NCBI GenBank assembly: GCA_032622095.1
Contig: CP136061.1
Location: forward strand, 5,280,734-5,344,733
Length of the DNA stretch: 64,000 nucleotides
Source: Siphonodentalium dalli
Lineage: Eukaryota > Mollusca > Scaphopoda > Gadilida > Siphonodentaliidae
Direction: 5' to 3'
Below, in pieces: positions 10,721-22,707 of this stretch. The notes below the pieces were generated by a model. The model searched no databases. It was not told where the DNA came from and saw only the letters and a program-made list of their open reading frames with translations. The translations under genes and the position numbers were made by a program. The number at the start of each line of letters is the position of its first letter. Position 1 is the first letter of the stretch.

Positions 10721-11041
10721 TCCATACCTGGGCACTCGGATATACGCGGAATTCTGTTCTTGAATTGCCTGTTGGATTGTGGGACTTTTATGAATTTTGC
10801 TTAATCCGTAAGAGCTGCATTTCATCTCAAATTTTGTGAGATATTCGGCTTCTTTATCAGTTAGGCATTTAGAGAACTTTGTGACAAACTTCTCCTCATT
10901 TGTAGGAAGTGTCTTGTAAAAACGATCGTCCAAGAGTGTATCTTCCGATTTGTTGGCATAGTCGGTCGCTTCCATAATCACCAGTGCACCTCCTTTGTCT
11001 GCTCTTTTACAAACAATAGTGTTGTCAGAACAAATGCGATT
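10721..11041 (-). pseudogene. Penelope-like retroelement RT fragment
   Basis: About 105 codons on the minus strand match the N-terminal part of Penelope-like reverse transcriptase: KRADKGGALVIMEATDY near the start, a spaced FYKTL, and YGLSKIHKSPTIQQAI followed by EQNSAYIRVPR. The ADKGG and GL.KIHK motifs are hallmarks of this group, and the EQN..Y..P extension recalls the Neptune-like subgroup. The frame stops at 10718 before the catalytic RT motifs and no GIY-YIG endonuclease is present. Upstream (11041 on) it fuses directly to an unrelated ~171-bp tandem repeat that happens to be open in the same frame. It is a truncated relic. Confidence 0.75.
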
Positions 11042-11500
11042 TTTTGAACAGCTGGATGGGCGTATGTGACCCAGTATGTGATTTCTAGATGGACTGGTGG
11101 CAGCACAAGAATACCCGTGGCTGGTGTGATTATGCATACATATTGGAATATGGCAACGAGAATTGTTAATTTCCACCACACACGACTTACACCCAATTTT
11201 TGAACAGCTGGACAAGTTAATTGTGACCTAGTTTTTTATTTTGAGATGAACTAAAACGAATCCAGAACAATAGCATCGTGGCTGCTATGGTTATGCCTAC
11301 GCAGGCGAGTTAGCAACGAAAACTGACCTTTTTCATTATGTTGACCCCATGCACGACTTACGCCCAATTTTGAACAGCTGGACGAGCGTATGTGACCTGG
11401 TTTGTGATTTCTAGATGGACTAGTCGCGGCACAAGAAGAATCCAGAAAGGATGGCACCGTAGCTGCTGTGATTATGCATACATACATGTGGGCGATTCAG
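11041..11500. repeat. ~171-bp degenerate tandem repeat, about three units
   Basis: The landmark 'gaacagctgga' recurs near 11047, 11202 and 11373, with 'atgtgacc', 'gatttctagatggac' and 'attatgcatacata' at matching offsets. It shares 'atgcacgactta/tc.g.ccaatttt' with the array at 13805-14512, whose unit is also 171-174 bp, so the two are probably diverged branches of one repeat. Confidence 0.65.
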
Positions 11501-12180
11501 TAACGATTGTTATCATATTATGAGACCTGGGAACTGGAAACTGGGGTTGGTCTGGGAACTAGTAACGGAATTCATGGAACTTGTGTAAGGGCAGATATGA
11601 AGCTACTGACAAACGCACAAAAAACCTTCAACGGCATTACAGCACAATAACTTGGGTTGATACAGTGCAATGCTAATATGGGTGAATCTGTGAGTTTTTT
11701 TAAATAAGAATTAAAAGATTATTTAGCTGGTTTTGAATGAGATGATATATACCGTACCACGGTGCCACACACCAATGCAAACTGTATGTACTCTATATAT
11801 GTAGACATCAGAGGCTACATAGGTGCAGCTGTACCTCCCTGGTGGTGTTACTTGTAACAATCTTAGTCGACGAATCTTAATGCGCATGGAATTATACCTG
11901 CTAACTTAATGGCACCTAATCGTATCGTTGTCTCCTAAAATTTTGTGGACCGAACAATGAAGAGCATTTTTTTGATAATTCATGTTTCCGATGGGTGGGA
12001 AAGTAGTGTGGGGACCGTGGATATAATCTAGGAATCGGGTACTGATATATACGGCGCGGCAATGCCGATAGTTGTGTGGTTTAGAATAATTCAAGTGTCC
12101 GATGGGTGGTCGAGTTGGATTGTCTTCATCTAGAAATGATACACCAAATCATATTAAATAAAAGGTCGACCGACCACAAG
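11501..12180. other. Intergenic with a small direct repeat
   Basis: Only an imperfect repeat (11977-12000 and 12086-12110, sharing 'tccgatgggtgg') is seen; no coding signal. Confidence 0.35.
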
Positions 12181-12530
12181 GTCCCTGGAGACGGTGGCTA
12201 ACTGAAGGATTGGATATGTCCGGAATAAATGTCATCATCCGGAAACCTCAAATGTTGAAAATCAAAAAAAATCGTCAAACTAGGGGCCATAATTGCGGTA
12301 GAAAAGATCGGATAAGTCTGGTTTTCGATTTAAAAAAAATAGCTCTTACGCAAAACATGTTAAAATCGGTTAATATTTGTTCAAGTTATTGCGCTATCGA
12401 GCTAGAAAAGTCGGCAAAAATGACAAGAACTCGACAAAAATGGTTCCAACCAAACTCAGAATTGCAGGTTCCAACGATGTTTAATATCTGTGCCAAATTA
12501 AAAAAAAAATGACTATGTACACAGGCTCGG
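12181..12530 (+). repeat. Probable transposon-derived low-complexity sequence
   Basis: Contains phrases such as 'ggggccataattgcgg' and 'aaaatcggttaatatttgttcaagtta', typical in style of invertebrate dispersed repeats. The 100-codon open frame here is lysine-rich from poly-A runs and looks incidental. Confidence 0.3.
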
Positions 12531-13804
12531 GCTAAAGTTGGGTCCCAGGATGTATGATGCTATGTCAAAAATGTTTTCTATTAAATATGTATGGCAGTGT
12601 GCGTTTTAGTCATGGTTTGGACGATGAACCCATTTCTTTGTGATAGATGCCAAGATTAATCAATTAATTTCCAATTGAGTTAAAGGGAGGTCAAAGCTAT
12701 TCTGCATCATAAGTTTCAAGATCTATCCAAGTAGACCCACGGAGCGTCGATAAACCTAGCGGTATTTTCAATTAGGAGATTCATTTCAACAGAACATTGT
12801 GTGTCATTATCTATAGAGTTATTTTTAATCACCTCTCCAATTCTGTTCGCTGCCACCAGTATCATAAGATTAATATATGGATTTCCAGAATAAGCCTTTT
12901 GTATTTATCACATTGAGTGCTTCTTTCAACGGTTTACATTTCAACATCAAGATCCCCTTCCTGTTGAAACTTTGACGAGGGACACATGCCAATCGATATA
13001 GGTATCGCTGGGCATGTATAGAAAAGGCTGAAATATAGCTCCAGTCTTATAATTGATGCTACGTACACAGAATGACAATGCTTTCATAAAATTCCTATCC
13101 GATTGATTATTACAATACAAATTGGCATTGTCTTGGAGAATGACTATATACATATATTGCATATTTTGGTTATAAATGTTGGAATCGTTGTCCGACTTAA
13201 GTTGGCTGAATATTAGGCACAAATAAATTGCTAGTTTTCCGGGTGACATCCTGTCTGAGTGTAAACAAGAAATCAAGACTGTCACCGTATAATCAACTTG
13301 TTTTATAGTATTAGTGTATACTTAGTGCAGACATAAACAAATAAAAATACCGTATACATGAAGATGTTGTCCGTGTGGGATGAGGTGTGTTGACAATTAA
13401 TTTGGAAATGCCGCGCCACCTCATACATGTACTATAGGCTATAGTCCCGGCTTTGGCCAATGGGTCGATAGTCGGTGTGACTATACAGAGCGTTTAGGAT
13501 TTCTAGTGGGTTTCACTGATCTCATCGTGGTATACCTGCCAGTATCTTGGGTTCTGGGACTTCTCTTCCCGATATCGTGACGTCGTATCGTTTATACCAC
13601 TATATAGACATAGCAGAAAATCGCCACCATCTGCTCCTCTGGTATTTAAACAATTAAATCGACAATATGGATAGAGAAAACCCAGATCCATCAGGACCTA
13701 AAACTCATACGTATTTTCAACAACAGACTGGGAGATGTTACAAAAAAAACAAAGAAATGTTTTTGAAAACCGTTTCGCAGCCCATAAACATGATTACGTA
13801 GCTA
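12531..13804. other. Unresolved; minus-strand open frame 12947-13285
   Basis: A 112-codon minus frame (12947-13285) has no recognised domain. Just past its stop, another minus frame near 12730-12870 reads plausibly (ENTARFIDAPWVYLDRS), which may mean a decayed coding sequence. Around 12760-12800 there is weak similarity to 31660-31700. Nothing can be named. Confidence 0.25.
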
Positions 13805-14512
13805 GAAGCATGGCGGCCTCCCGGGAATCCTTGCATTTGCATGCGGTGCAACTCGGTGGGCGTCCACCGGACAGGGACGCAACAATATAACCCCTTCCAA
13901 ATGTTCGATAATTGGGCTGAAGTCGTGCACGGAGCTCAACATTGCAATTTTTGTTGCTAAATCGGCTGCGTGGCCAGAACCATTGCAGTCACAAGGGAAT
14001 CCTTCCGTGTATATATGGTCGTGCCCCTGTCATATATAAGATGCCCGCTCGGTGGCACCGCACGGAAATGCCAGGATTCCAGGGTGGCCGCCATGGTTCT
14101 GGCTACGCAGCCGATTTAGTAACAAAACGTGCTATTTTGTCTCCATGCACGACTTCAGACCAATTTTCGAATATTTTGAAGGGGCTATATAGTCACGTCC
14201 CTGTCCTATAGATGCCCACTGGGTGGCACCGCCCGAAAATGCAAGAATTCCCAGGTGGCCGCCATGGATCTGGCTACGCAGCCGATTTAGTATCAAAAGG
14301 GGCTATTTTGACACTCCATGCACGACTTCAGCCCTATTTTCGAAATATGGAACGGGTTATATGGTTGCCTCCCTGTCCTATATAGATGCCCGCTGTGCGG
14401 CACCGCACGATAATTCAAGGATTCCCTTGTGACTGCCATGGTGCTGGCCACGCAGCCGATTTAGCAACAAAAAGTGCAATGTTGAGGTCCATGCACGATA
14501 CATATATCATAT
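13805..14512. repeat. ~172-bp tandem array beginning with an inverted unit
   Basis: Three direct units (landmark 'ggct/cacgcagccgattt' at about 14101, 14272 and 14446) are preceded by an inverted copy at 13805-14012, whose complement reads through the same order of landmarks. Units include 'tgcacgacttcagcc' and 'ggtggccgccatgg'. Confidence 0.75.
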
Positions 14513-14589
14513 TTTTATCAAGGTAAAATGATCACGAAACCGTTGGGGTTAAACAAAATTAATAATGATTTCCATATTACTACGGGACA

Positions 14590-15470
14590 TTTACTAGGGT
14601 TGGGGCAAAAACTGGTTCCTTGTATACTTTTTAGTAGAAGCATGGCATGCATATTTTCAACATCGAAATTGCACTCTATTCCAATGTTTTAATGTCACGT
14701 GATCTCCAAATCCAAGATGGCTGCCGTCTTAAGCAATAATCAGGATATTTTCGAGGATTTTTGTGCACGTTTTTGACCAAATCTACCCCAAATAGCCGCC
14801 ATGTATCCCCAAATCATCCGGTTCACTTGCCTTTATTGTTTACTGGTTCAGTCGAAACAGCAGATGTGCTCAGGAAGGTTGGAGTTAACATTGTGGGTTG
14901 TTTAACTCAGACAAAATATAGATTTATAACATTGTATGCAATACCCGATATAGTTGAAAACGGTCATTGTTCATTTTGCCGTTAGAGCTGTATGGCTAGT
15001 TAACCTTCATCAATTGTGTTCTAACTCTATGGTTAATTGACATTCATCAAACACCTTACAGACAATACAAGGATTGAAATAGATTTCACTATGATGTTGG
15101 TGTGATTTAATGTGGTTTAATGTCACGTGACCTCTATGGTTGTCAGATATAATATAGATTTATAACATTGTACGCAAGACCCGATATAGTTGAAAACGGT
15201 CATTGTTCATTTTGCCGTTAGAGCTGTATGGCTCGTTAACCTTAATAAATTTTGTTCTATCTCTAACTCTATGGTTAATTAACATTCATCAAACACCTTA
15301 AAGACAATACAAGGAATGAAATAGATTTCACTAGTGTGGGGGCAACTGTTCAAAAACTGGTTCCTTGTATACTTTTCTTAGTAGCAGCATGGTATGTTCA
15401 TTTTCAACATCAGGATGGGTTGTGCTAAATAATTGGACTCTATTCCAATTTTCAATGTCAATCGACTAAT
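14590..15470. repeat. Imperfect direct duplications
   Basis: Two overlapping duplications: 'aaaactggttccttgtatac' context near 14607 and 15353, and a ~150-bp block containing 'ttgaaaacggtcattgttca' near 14952 and 15191 (about 240 bp apart). The second block holds its own small deletions. No coding content. Confidence 0.6.
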
Positions 15471-15489
15471 CTAATGTACAGCATAAGAA

Positions 15490-16015
15490 ACTTATCTGAT
15501 ATCCAAGTATTAAGAATAAAGTTATTCACCACCCCGCCAACCCACCAACCAATACATAATTTCAGATCGCAGATTTTTATTCGCAATTCGACTTCCAGTT
15601 CTATGAAATGATTGTTTATGAATGAAGGATCGTCTAATCAAATACAAAAAGTTAGAAACGTATCTACGTCGGAGTTTAAAGACCAATGTTATTCCCCACC
15701 CCAAGTTTGAAGATTAAAGTTATTCGCCCCCCACCCAATTCAGATCGAAGATTTTTGTTTGCAATTCCAGTTCTAAAAATGATTGTTTTTGATTGAAGGA
15801 TTATCTAATATTATGCACAAAATAACAAACTCATATGGCATCGAAGTATTGAGAATAAAGTTATTCGATACCACCCCAACCCCCCCCCCCCCCCCCCCAG
15901 CCCACACCCAACCATCTTACATAATTTCTTATCACAGATTTTTGTTCGTAATTCCACTTCCAGTTCTATAAAATGATTGTTTATGATTGAAGGCGTCTAA
16001 TCTAATGCACAAATA
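15490..16015. repeat. ~190-bp degenerate tandem repeat, three units, with C19 run
   Basis: Units share 'aataaagttattc', a C-rich block, 'cagattttt.ttcg.aattc', 'ccagttct' and 'atgattgtttatgattgaagg'. The C-rich block of the third unit has grown to a run of 19 C at 15880-15898. Confidence 0.65.
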
Positions 16016-16120
16016 GTGGGGCGGATAGATGACAAAATCGTGCATTTTATGGTAAAAGCACCAAACTTGACAGCATGTACTACATACAAAAATAAGACAT
16101 TTTGGACAGCACATTACATG
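16016..16120 (-). repeat. Fragment of the X-box-bearing dispersed family
   Basis: Complement of the 23840-23948 segment: 'gcggatagatgacaaaatcg', 'tggtaaaagcaccaaactt' and 'acatacaaaaataagacatt' in the same order. The X-box part is not included. Confidence 0.6.
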
Positions 16121-17974
16121 TATTTGGTGGTTTGATTGTGTTATTCAATTGTCATTTATACTCCAAGGAATGTACTATTGTAACCTACATGCATGGACTG
16201 TAGTTATATTTGTTGTTGGTCTTCTCTTTGGCTGTTTTCATTTCATAGTCAGTGATGGTGATATGTGAAACTCAATGTTGCTCATCTCTCATGATCCAGA
16301 AAAAATCATTTAGTTAAAATGTATTGCTGTCCCGATTTAAGCAAAACATGCGTCTATGTCTTATTGCACTTTATTGTATCAAATAATTAATAGCATGTCC
16401 CATCCAATTATTTCAATCCGTGTTGGTTTATACACTGAAAATGTATTTTGAAGATTTAAAATCGGATGGTGGTCATGTCATTCCCATGTATGGATTTTGC
16501 CTTGGAGAGATCAACAGGAAGTTAACGACAAATATAACTGCACTGTGGTTCCCCGTCTGCATTTAAATCGTCAACACACCTCTGTAACTGGCTGAACCGG
16601 TTTTCATTGTTTTCAAAAATAAAAACATGTTCGATACTAAGTCCCCGGAAGACTGCTAATTTCTGAAGTTGTCATATGTTACAATCCTACCACAACAGCG
16701 TGAATAACCGGGAAAATTGTGTCCTCAAGAACAAAAACACATTGGAGGAGGGCAGTCTTCGATTTTTTTATTGGTTATGGCACAGTATGGTGTGGACGGC
16801 TGTTTCCTAAGTGTTGCAAGTGACACGTTAACGGCTACTCTTTTGGCGGCGATCAGTAGACACAAAACAATAAACAAATGTGCTCGTTACAACTTGTTCT
16901 ATCTAGTTACTTAACCCACAACAGCGGTTCTGTGGTTAGGACGAAAAGTTGCGAACGGACGGACGGATAGATAGACATATCTCATAATATGTCTATATAA
17001 ACATACATGTAAACACACCAACTTTTGTCTTTTCGGGTAAAGCATCTTGCGGAAAACCACAAACAAAGTGGTGAAACTCGCGTCGAGAGACATGCCCATT
17101 GGCAGATTTGTTTAAACGTAGAATAAGAATGGATTAGTGGTCCATGAGCGATACTTGTTTCTCAATGAATACATATCGCTCGCGATAATTTATGGCGTGT
17201 CAATAAGCGTTTTATCGGCCTGCACATTGTTCTGATTGGTAACAAGGTAGTTTGACTGCATGTTCATACCATCGAATAGAGTTATCAACTAAATGACAAC
17301 TGAATGACAAGATGCGCCCTTTGACCACCAATGTAGGTCTAAAACCAGGTTTAACTCGGATGTTTAAACTGGAGATGATGACTCCGGCCTATATGTTCAA
17401 ACATAAAACCCAACATCATAATTTTGCATATATACATAATAACTGCTAGTATACAATTTATATGCATACGTACAAAATGAAGCACGTAACAGATACTGCT
17501 CAGTTGTATGTATTTGATTGTATATATATCGATTATAACATGTCATACAAGTGGGTTTATTCATAGGCCATGTTAAGTGATACATGTTTATCTGGCTGGT
17601 ATATATATATATGACATGCACCACGGATACCGACCAAACATTTGGTGAAACATTTTGTCGCCATCAAATTGTTTCCATCAAATTTCCGTTCGATTCAGGG
17701 GTGTGAGAAGGGAGGGGTACACACGCTATTACAAGTACTTATAATTTATGTGCACATGACAATGGTCCGGTTTTAGTCTGAACATGTCATACCGTTACTT
17801 TCAGACTTTAAGTTGTGAACGTATTGTCTGTATGTGTATGTAGCCTTAACGATAGGAATAGAGGCAATGTTAGCCTCACTGCCACATATTCACGATCACA
17901 TATATTGACTGGCTAATGTCGCTTTTTACCGATCCAGCAGGAAGAGAACTTTTAATGTTTAATTGAAAAACTTT
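16121..17974. other. Intergenic, nothing recognised
   Basis: About 1.85 kb without a supported gene, array or RNA. A small (ggac/gata)n patch occurs at 16950-16975 and short TA runs near 17520 and 17600. Confidence 0.4.
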
Positions 17975-18895
17975 GAATGAATAACTCGACACGAAAAACA
18001 CAAAGGGCGCTTACTACCTCCAAGACACACCTGTTGTGCTGTGATGGTGTAGATCGCTCATATGAGGTTGGTGGCCTTTTGTTGTCGCACGATTATCGTG
18101 AAAGGTCAGATTTATTGAAATTAAATTTCTATGGGAAATACCATAATGCCTATCGAAGCTCTCCAGGTTTACCTTGATAATGACTTTGCTTAGAATAAAC
18201 TAGAACAATAAACCGTTAAATTTGCGAAACACAATGACAATTAAATTTTCTAGAAGGATGTAACCGTTATGTCTTTTGCAAAGAAACTGGCTGATATTGA
18301 CCACTTTTACACACTAATTGGTTCATTATTCTAACATCAGATCCAAGACTAACAACTCGCAAACTCTAAAATATTTAAAAAGAACGTTGAATGAGTTACT
18401 AAACACGACAAGCACAAAGGGCGTTTACTGTCCAATACATACCTGTTGTTTTGTGATGTTGTATATGTCTCTTATGAGACTGGTGCCCTTTTTGTCGCTG
18501 GATTATCGTGAGAGATCAGAATTGGAGAGGGGTCCATAATTAGCCGTTGGTTTATCAAACAACGTTCTATTGACATTAACGTTCTATAGGAAAGGCCATA
18601 GTACTCATAGAAGCTCTCCAAATCTACTTGGAAAATTGCTTTGTCTGGAATAGACTAGAAGATTAAATGGTTAAATTTGCGCACAATGGCATTCAAATTT
18701 CGAGAAGGATGTAGGCTTACGTCTTTTGCAAAAAACTGGCTAATATTGACCACTTTTACAAACTAATTGGTTGATCGTTCTAACGTCCGAACGAGTTATT
18801 CATGAACGCTAACACATTTGACGAATATGGCACTGCATGAGCATCCATGTATGCATTTCCAATGGCCTAGCGTCCAATTAGAACATTAACATAAA
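17975..18895 (+). repeat. Dispersed repeat, two tandem copies about 415 bp apart
   Basis: Blocks 'cacaaagggcg.ttact', 'cacctgttgt', 'gattatcgtga.ag.tcaga', 'agctctcca', 'tgtc/gtcttttgcaaa.aaactgg' and 'attgaccacttttaca.actaattgg' appear in both copies. An inverted relative occupies 31375-31890. Short frames from the three copies give similar peptides (for example TLMRLVPF / SLMRLVPF), hinting at an old coding element, but all are broken. Confidence 0.6.
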
Positions 18896-19067
18896 ACGGA
18901 TTTAGTGGTAAGCTAATATATATGTCGGAAGTGATTTCAATGTTCATTAAATATTATGATTATGTATATATATCCACAGATTTATAATTATGATGACTAG
19001 TACACTTGCTTGAATACATAATGCTATCATGAGAATGAGTATCGATGAGCATGCCAAGCACAATTAG

Positions 19068-19454
19068 TTGTCATCGATAGCAACATCCAGTAAATTCGCA
19101 TCTTATCGTATTATCAAGACCTCATTTGAACGAGAAAGTTACCTATCAATAACAAACCACCGAGTCATGCAAAGCATCCTTCTTTTCCGAACGAGGAACC
19201 ATAGACTCTCAATAGAATATGGCACGTGGACCAATGCCCCATATTCGGATAGATTATGTGCCCTCTGCAACACAGAAATATGCGACGAGTATCATGTAAT
19301 CCTTAAATGTATTGAACCCCAAGACATACGCGTTCAATACCTGGGACCATACTGTTATCAGAGACCAAACGATAACAAGTTAGCAGCACTATTCAATAAC
19401 CACAACAGAAGAATTACCAAGAATCTCTCAGTTTTTATAAAAAAAGGTCATTGA
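19068..19454 (+). pseudogene. LINE ORF2 C-terminal fragment with zinc-knuckle-like motif
   Basis: A 128-codon frame ending in a natural stop contains CALCNTEICDEYHVILKC, a C-x2-C-x8-H-x4-C motif found at the C-terminus of many LINE ORF2 proteins, preceded by a helical segment (IIKTSFERESYLSI). No RT or endonuclease lies upstream, so this is a 5'-truncated insertion. Its sequence differs clearly from the LINE at 37740-42120, so it comes from another lineage. Confidence 0.65.
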
Positions 19455-20419
19455 TATATTTCGGAACTCTTGAGGCTACATTTTCGGACAAACAAGTAAC
19501 CCCCTTCAAAATATACCGTTATAATATACTTGTTTCTTACACATGTACCAACATTTTATGAAGAAGGACCCCAACACCAATACAATAGTTTATGGCTGCA
19601 GATGGGCTTATTTGATAAGCACAACAAGTAATACAATCTGATTCCTCTTGAGGCTTAATCAATTAAACCATGCAAAATCCATATCCATTGACCGAACACG
19701 CAACCATTACGCCGAAATTAATAACAATAACCCTATATATCTATCAGACAAAATATAAATATAAAAGAAGCATCTTTCCCTTCCCGCGCTCTCTCTCCAT
19801 TCTCCATCTATATACCTTGTCTTTCACTCTATATTATCTCTCTCTCTCTACGTCTGTCTTACATATAATGTTTGTGTTCTATTGAAATAGTGTTCAACTA
19901 TCCTTTCCCAGTGTTCAGTCAGTCGAATTTTTCAAAGCAGTCAAACAGAAACAAAAGGCCCATTGCCTATTTAAAAAATCTTAATGTCGTTATCGCGATA
20001 TATAACTTGAACAAACGTCGACCGATTTTATGCATAGTTGATAAACGGATTTTTCATAGCAACATCTCGGTCGTTCTCACAAAGCGGATGTTTTACCTGA
20101 GATATGGATTTTAAATTGTGTACTTGAGTAATCCCAGGGCGACAACTTTAAAGCACTTCAACTAAACTGATCCCTGTTCTACGACAATATCTGGAAATAA
20201 ATAAAAACATCGATGCTCAACTGTTGTTAAATATATATTATTATTTTTATTGGCATACATGCGTCCTATTACCATACTGTTGGGGATAGCATTTTTAATC
20301 TACCCATATATAAAATTTATATGTTCTTACAAGTATATGACCCAATAAAAATAGATGCACAGCGAACAATTTTTATGAGGTTTCTGGTCATTAGCAATAC
20401 ATAATGGATAGAGTATGAC
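19455..20419. other. LINE flank and intergenic sequence
   Basis: The first part may be the LINE 3' UTR; no poly-A or microsatellite tail is clear. A pyrimidine-rich (CTCT) stretch lies near 19785-19855. Otherwise nothing recognised. Confidence 0.3.
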
Positions 20420-20600
20420 AAACAACAGGTGATTCACCAAAATGGTTGCCATGCCAACGGTGCACGTTATTCGGATCATATTTCATCCCCATAAAATTGA
20501 CGATTGTGTCCTCTTTCCACCCAACTAATGGTGTGGCCATTGTCTATCGGGAAGAGCAATTTCTAAGTTTAAGGGTCGCCAATTGGCCTGGTCACATGTT
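20420..20600 (+). repeat. Diverged copy of the X-box-bearing family
   Basis: Shares 'aaaatggttgccatg', 'aaaattgacgattgtgtcctct' and a following 'ccaccca' with 23805-23948. The X-box palindrome is degraded (GGTTGCCATGCCAACG). Confidence 0.45.
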
Positions 20601-20998
20601 TCGTAAAATATCTCACACAAGTAATAATCAGCATATGGATAAGATATGTGTCTCAAAATAAAGGCTATGATCTCCAGAATGTAACAGAATATAAATATGA
20701 TGCAATAAATTGAGAAAGGTTCCTCATAAAGACAAATAATATCACATGAAGTGATAAAACACTTGACCTTTCATAGTCACCTTGACTCTTGAGATCAGTG
20801 CTGGAGGTTCGTCTTGGAGAAGGTATGCATGCAAGTATTATTATATAACCATATCCACCAACAAGTCCACTGTTGTCACTAAACTAATTCACATATGATC
20901 ATTTTCCAGAATTCTCAGAAACCACATACTGTTCCTATGGTAATGCCATTTTTTAGGCTACTAATCGATAAGAAGCTTATCAACAATGGTTTCCAATG
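20601..20998. other. Nothing recognised
   Basis: AT-rich, no gene or repeat partner seen. Confidence 0.3.
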
Positions 20999-21968
20999 CA
21001 GTGTTCGCGCTGGACCGAAAAAAACTTTAGCCAAAAGTTTAGCCAAATGAAAATTTTATTAGCCAAATGAAAAAAACTTTAGCCAAATGTTTTTTAGCCA
21101 AATTAAAAAAAAATATGGCCAAATTAAATCATCGTTTTCTGGTCGGTTCACAATTAATGACTAAACCGTCAAATCTAACAGGCACAGGTAAAATACACAA
21201 TAATTTAACTAATTTTGATGAACTAGAAATATTTGTAATTTGTTTATCTATCATTTATTAAAAATTTATCAATCTTTATGTGAAAGAGTGATTGGGGGGG
21301 GGGGGTAACCCGGGATTGTCCTTCTTATAATGTCATTAATTTTTTGTTTTATATCAATATCTTTTTTTAAATCATTAAATGTTAATTATCCTTGCGAAAA
21401 TATTTAAGTGACATCTGGAAACTAATAACTTAATATTGTTACGCCATTATCAAATTGCAATCTGTCATAAAAGCATGCATATTATTTTGAATGTATCGGT
21501 ATTGACGACAAATAGCCACAAAATATCTGTCGTGATTCACATTTGGCTGATTAAGCTATTGTCTTACACTTGGTGCTCACAAACCTTGGCCGTCATAAAT
21601 ACAATGTCATCATAAACATGCATTGTGCAGGAGTCCCGTGAGTGACCAGACAGACAATGGGGGATTAGCGGATTAAATGTAAAATAATGATTTTTTGCTG
21701 TTTCGTGCAGGGTGACGGGTTTCCCTTTGTACTGTCTGCGATCGGGTTTCCCTTTGTACAGTCAGCGATATATTCCCACTTACGATGTTTTCGGACTAGA
21801 TCGTTCACATCACAAATTGAAAACCCACTTGCCAAAACTTCATGCTTTCAGTCTCCATTTGGGGTCAAAAAAGATTTAGCCAAAAGTTTAGCCAAATGAA
21901 ATTTTTAATAGCCAAATTCAAAAAAGATTAGCCATTGGCTAATTTGGCTACCGACAGCGCGAACACTG
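20999..21968. mobile_element. hAT-like non-autonomous DNA transposon
   Basis: Ends are perfect 14-bp inverted repeats, CAGTGTTCGCGCTG at 20999-21012 and its complement at 21955-21968, matching the CAGNG...CNCTG form of hAT termini. Both subterminal regions are packed with the octamer TAGCCAAA (about five or six within 21028-21125, four or more within 21870-21945), as expected for transposase-binding subterminal repeats. The expected 8-bp target duplication is not visible (ttccaatg versus agatagta), so the flank has changed or the assignment is imperfect. The interior lacks a transposase and holds a G13 run near 21294. Confidence 0.7.
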
Positions 21969-22107
21969 AGATAGTATATGGGATTTACGATTAACTACAC
22001 TGCACGAAATCCCCAATTTTGTTTACGAAACCCATTTTGTTATACAAATGACAGGCTACTATGAAGAAAGTTGGAGTGTGACATGGATCGATCTTTCTGG
22101 AGCATCC

Positions 22108-22425
22108 GGGGCCTCGGTGGCTCAATCGGTTAGGGGTACAACTCCAAGCCGTTTCGCCCTCCAGCTCTGGCGATAAGGGTTCAAATCCTCAAGTTTCCGT
22201 TGTGGACTTTGTAGCTCGAAATCGTTATCTGGTGGAGATACCAGTTACTCGCCGATGGCCGGTGGTTTGCGGCGCATGGTTGACGAGTTTATCAGCCATT
22301 GAAATCACTGTTAGATTAGTCGCAAGTGTGCGGATTTCCTCCACCACTAAAACTGGCAATGTCGTGATATGGCCTTAGTTGCTAAAGCGACAATAAACCC
22401 CAATCAATCAATCAATCAATCAATC
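22108..22425 (+). mobile_element. tRNA-derived SINE with target-site duplication
   Basis: Begins with a tRNA-like head: A-box-type 'tggctcaatcggttagg' near 22118 and B box GGTTCAAATCC at 22178-22188. A ~190-bp body follows and the element ends in (CAAT)n at 22400-22425. It is flanked by a perfect 11-bp direct repeat, CTGGAGCATCC, at 22097-22107 and 22426-22436, which fixes both ends. A 5'-truncated relative lies at 48679-48873. Internal Pol III promoter boxes look intact. Confidence 0.9.
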
Positions 22426-22549
22426 CTGGAGCATCCAAAGGTTTCCAAGAACTATTGCGACGTGGTTGCAAGAATGGATGCAAAAACAATTGCAAATTTT
22501 CGAGGGCATCATTACGCTGTACTGCTCTATGCAGTTGCAATTGCAAATA

Positions 22550-22705
22550 CAGTAATGCCCTAAGTAATCGACCCCTTAACCACATCAGAATTATGGGTAA
22601 TTTTCAGGATTTAGTCGGAAATAAATATCCATATTTCCGACTAAATCCTGAAAGTTACCCATAATTCTGCTGTGGTTAGGATGTCGATTACTTAAGGCAT
22701 TACTG
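22550..22705. mobile_element. Palindromic MITE with TA duplication (Tc1/mariner-like)
   Basis: Two ~74-bp arms are complementary with about six mismatches around an 8-nt loop near 22625-22632. The ends read CAGTAATGCC and are bounded on both sides by TA (22548-22549 and 22706-22707), as for Tc1/mariner-type elements. No coding capacity. A transcript would fold into a single long hairpin. Confidence 0.85.
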
Positions 22706-22707
22706 TA

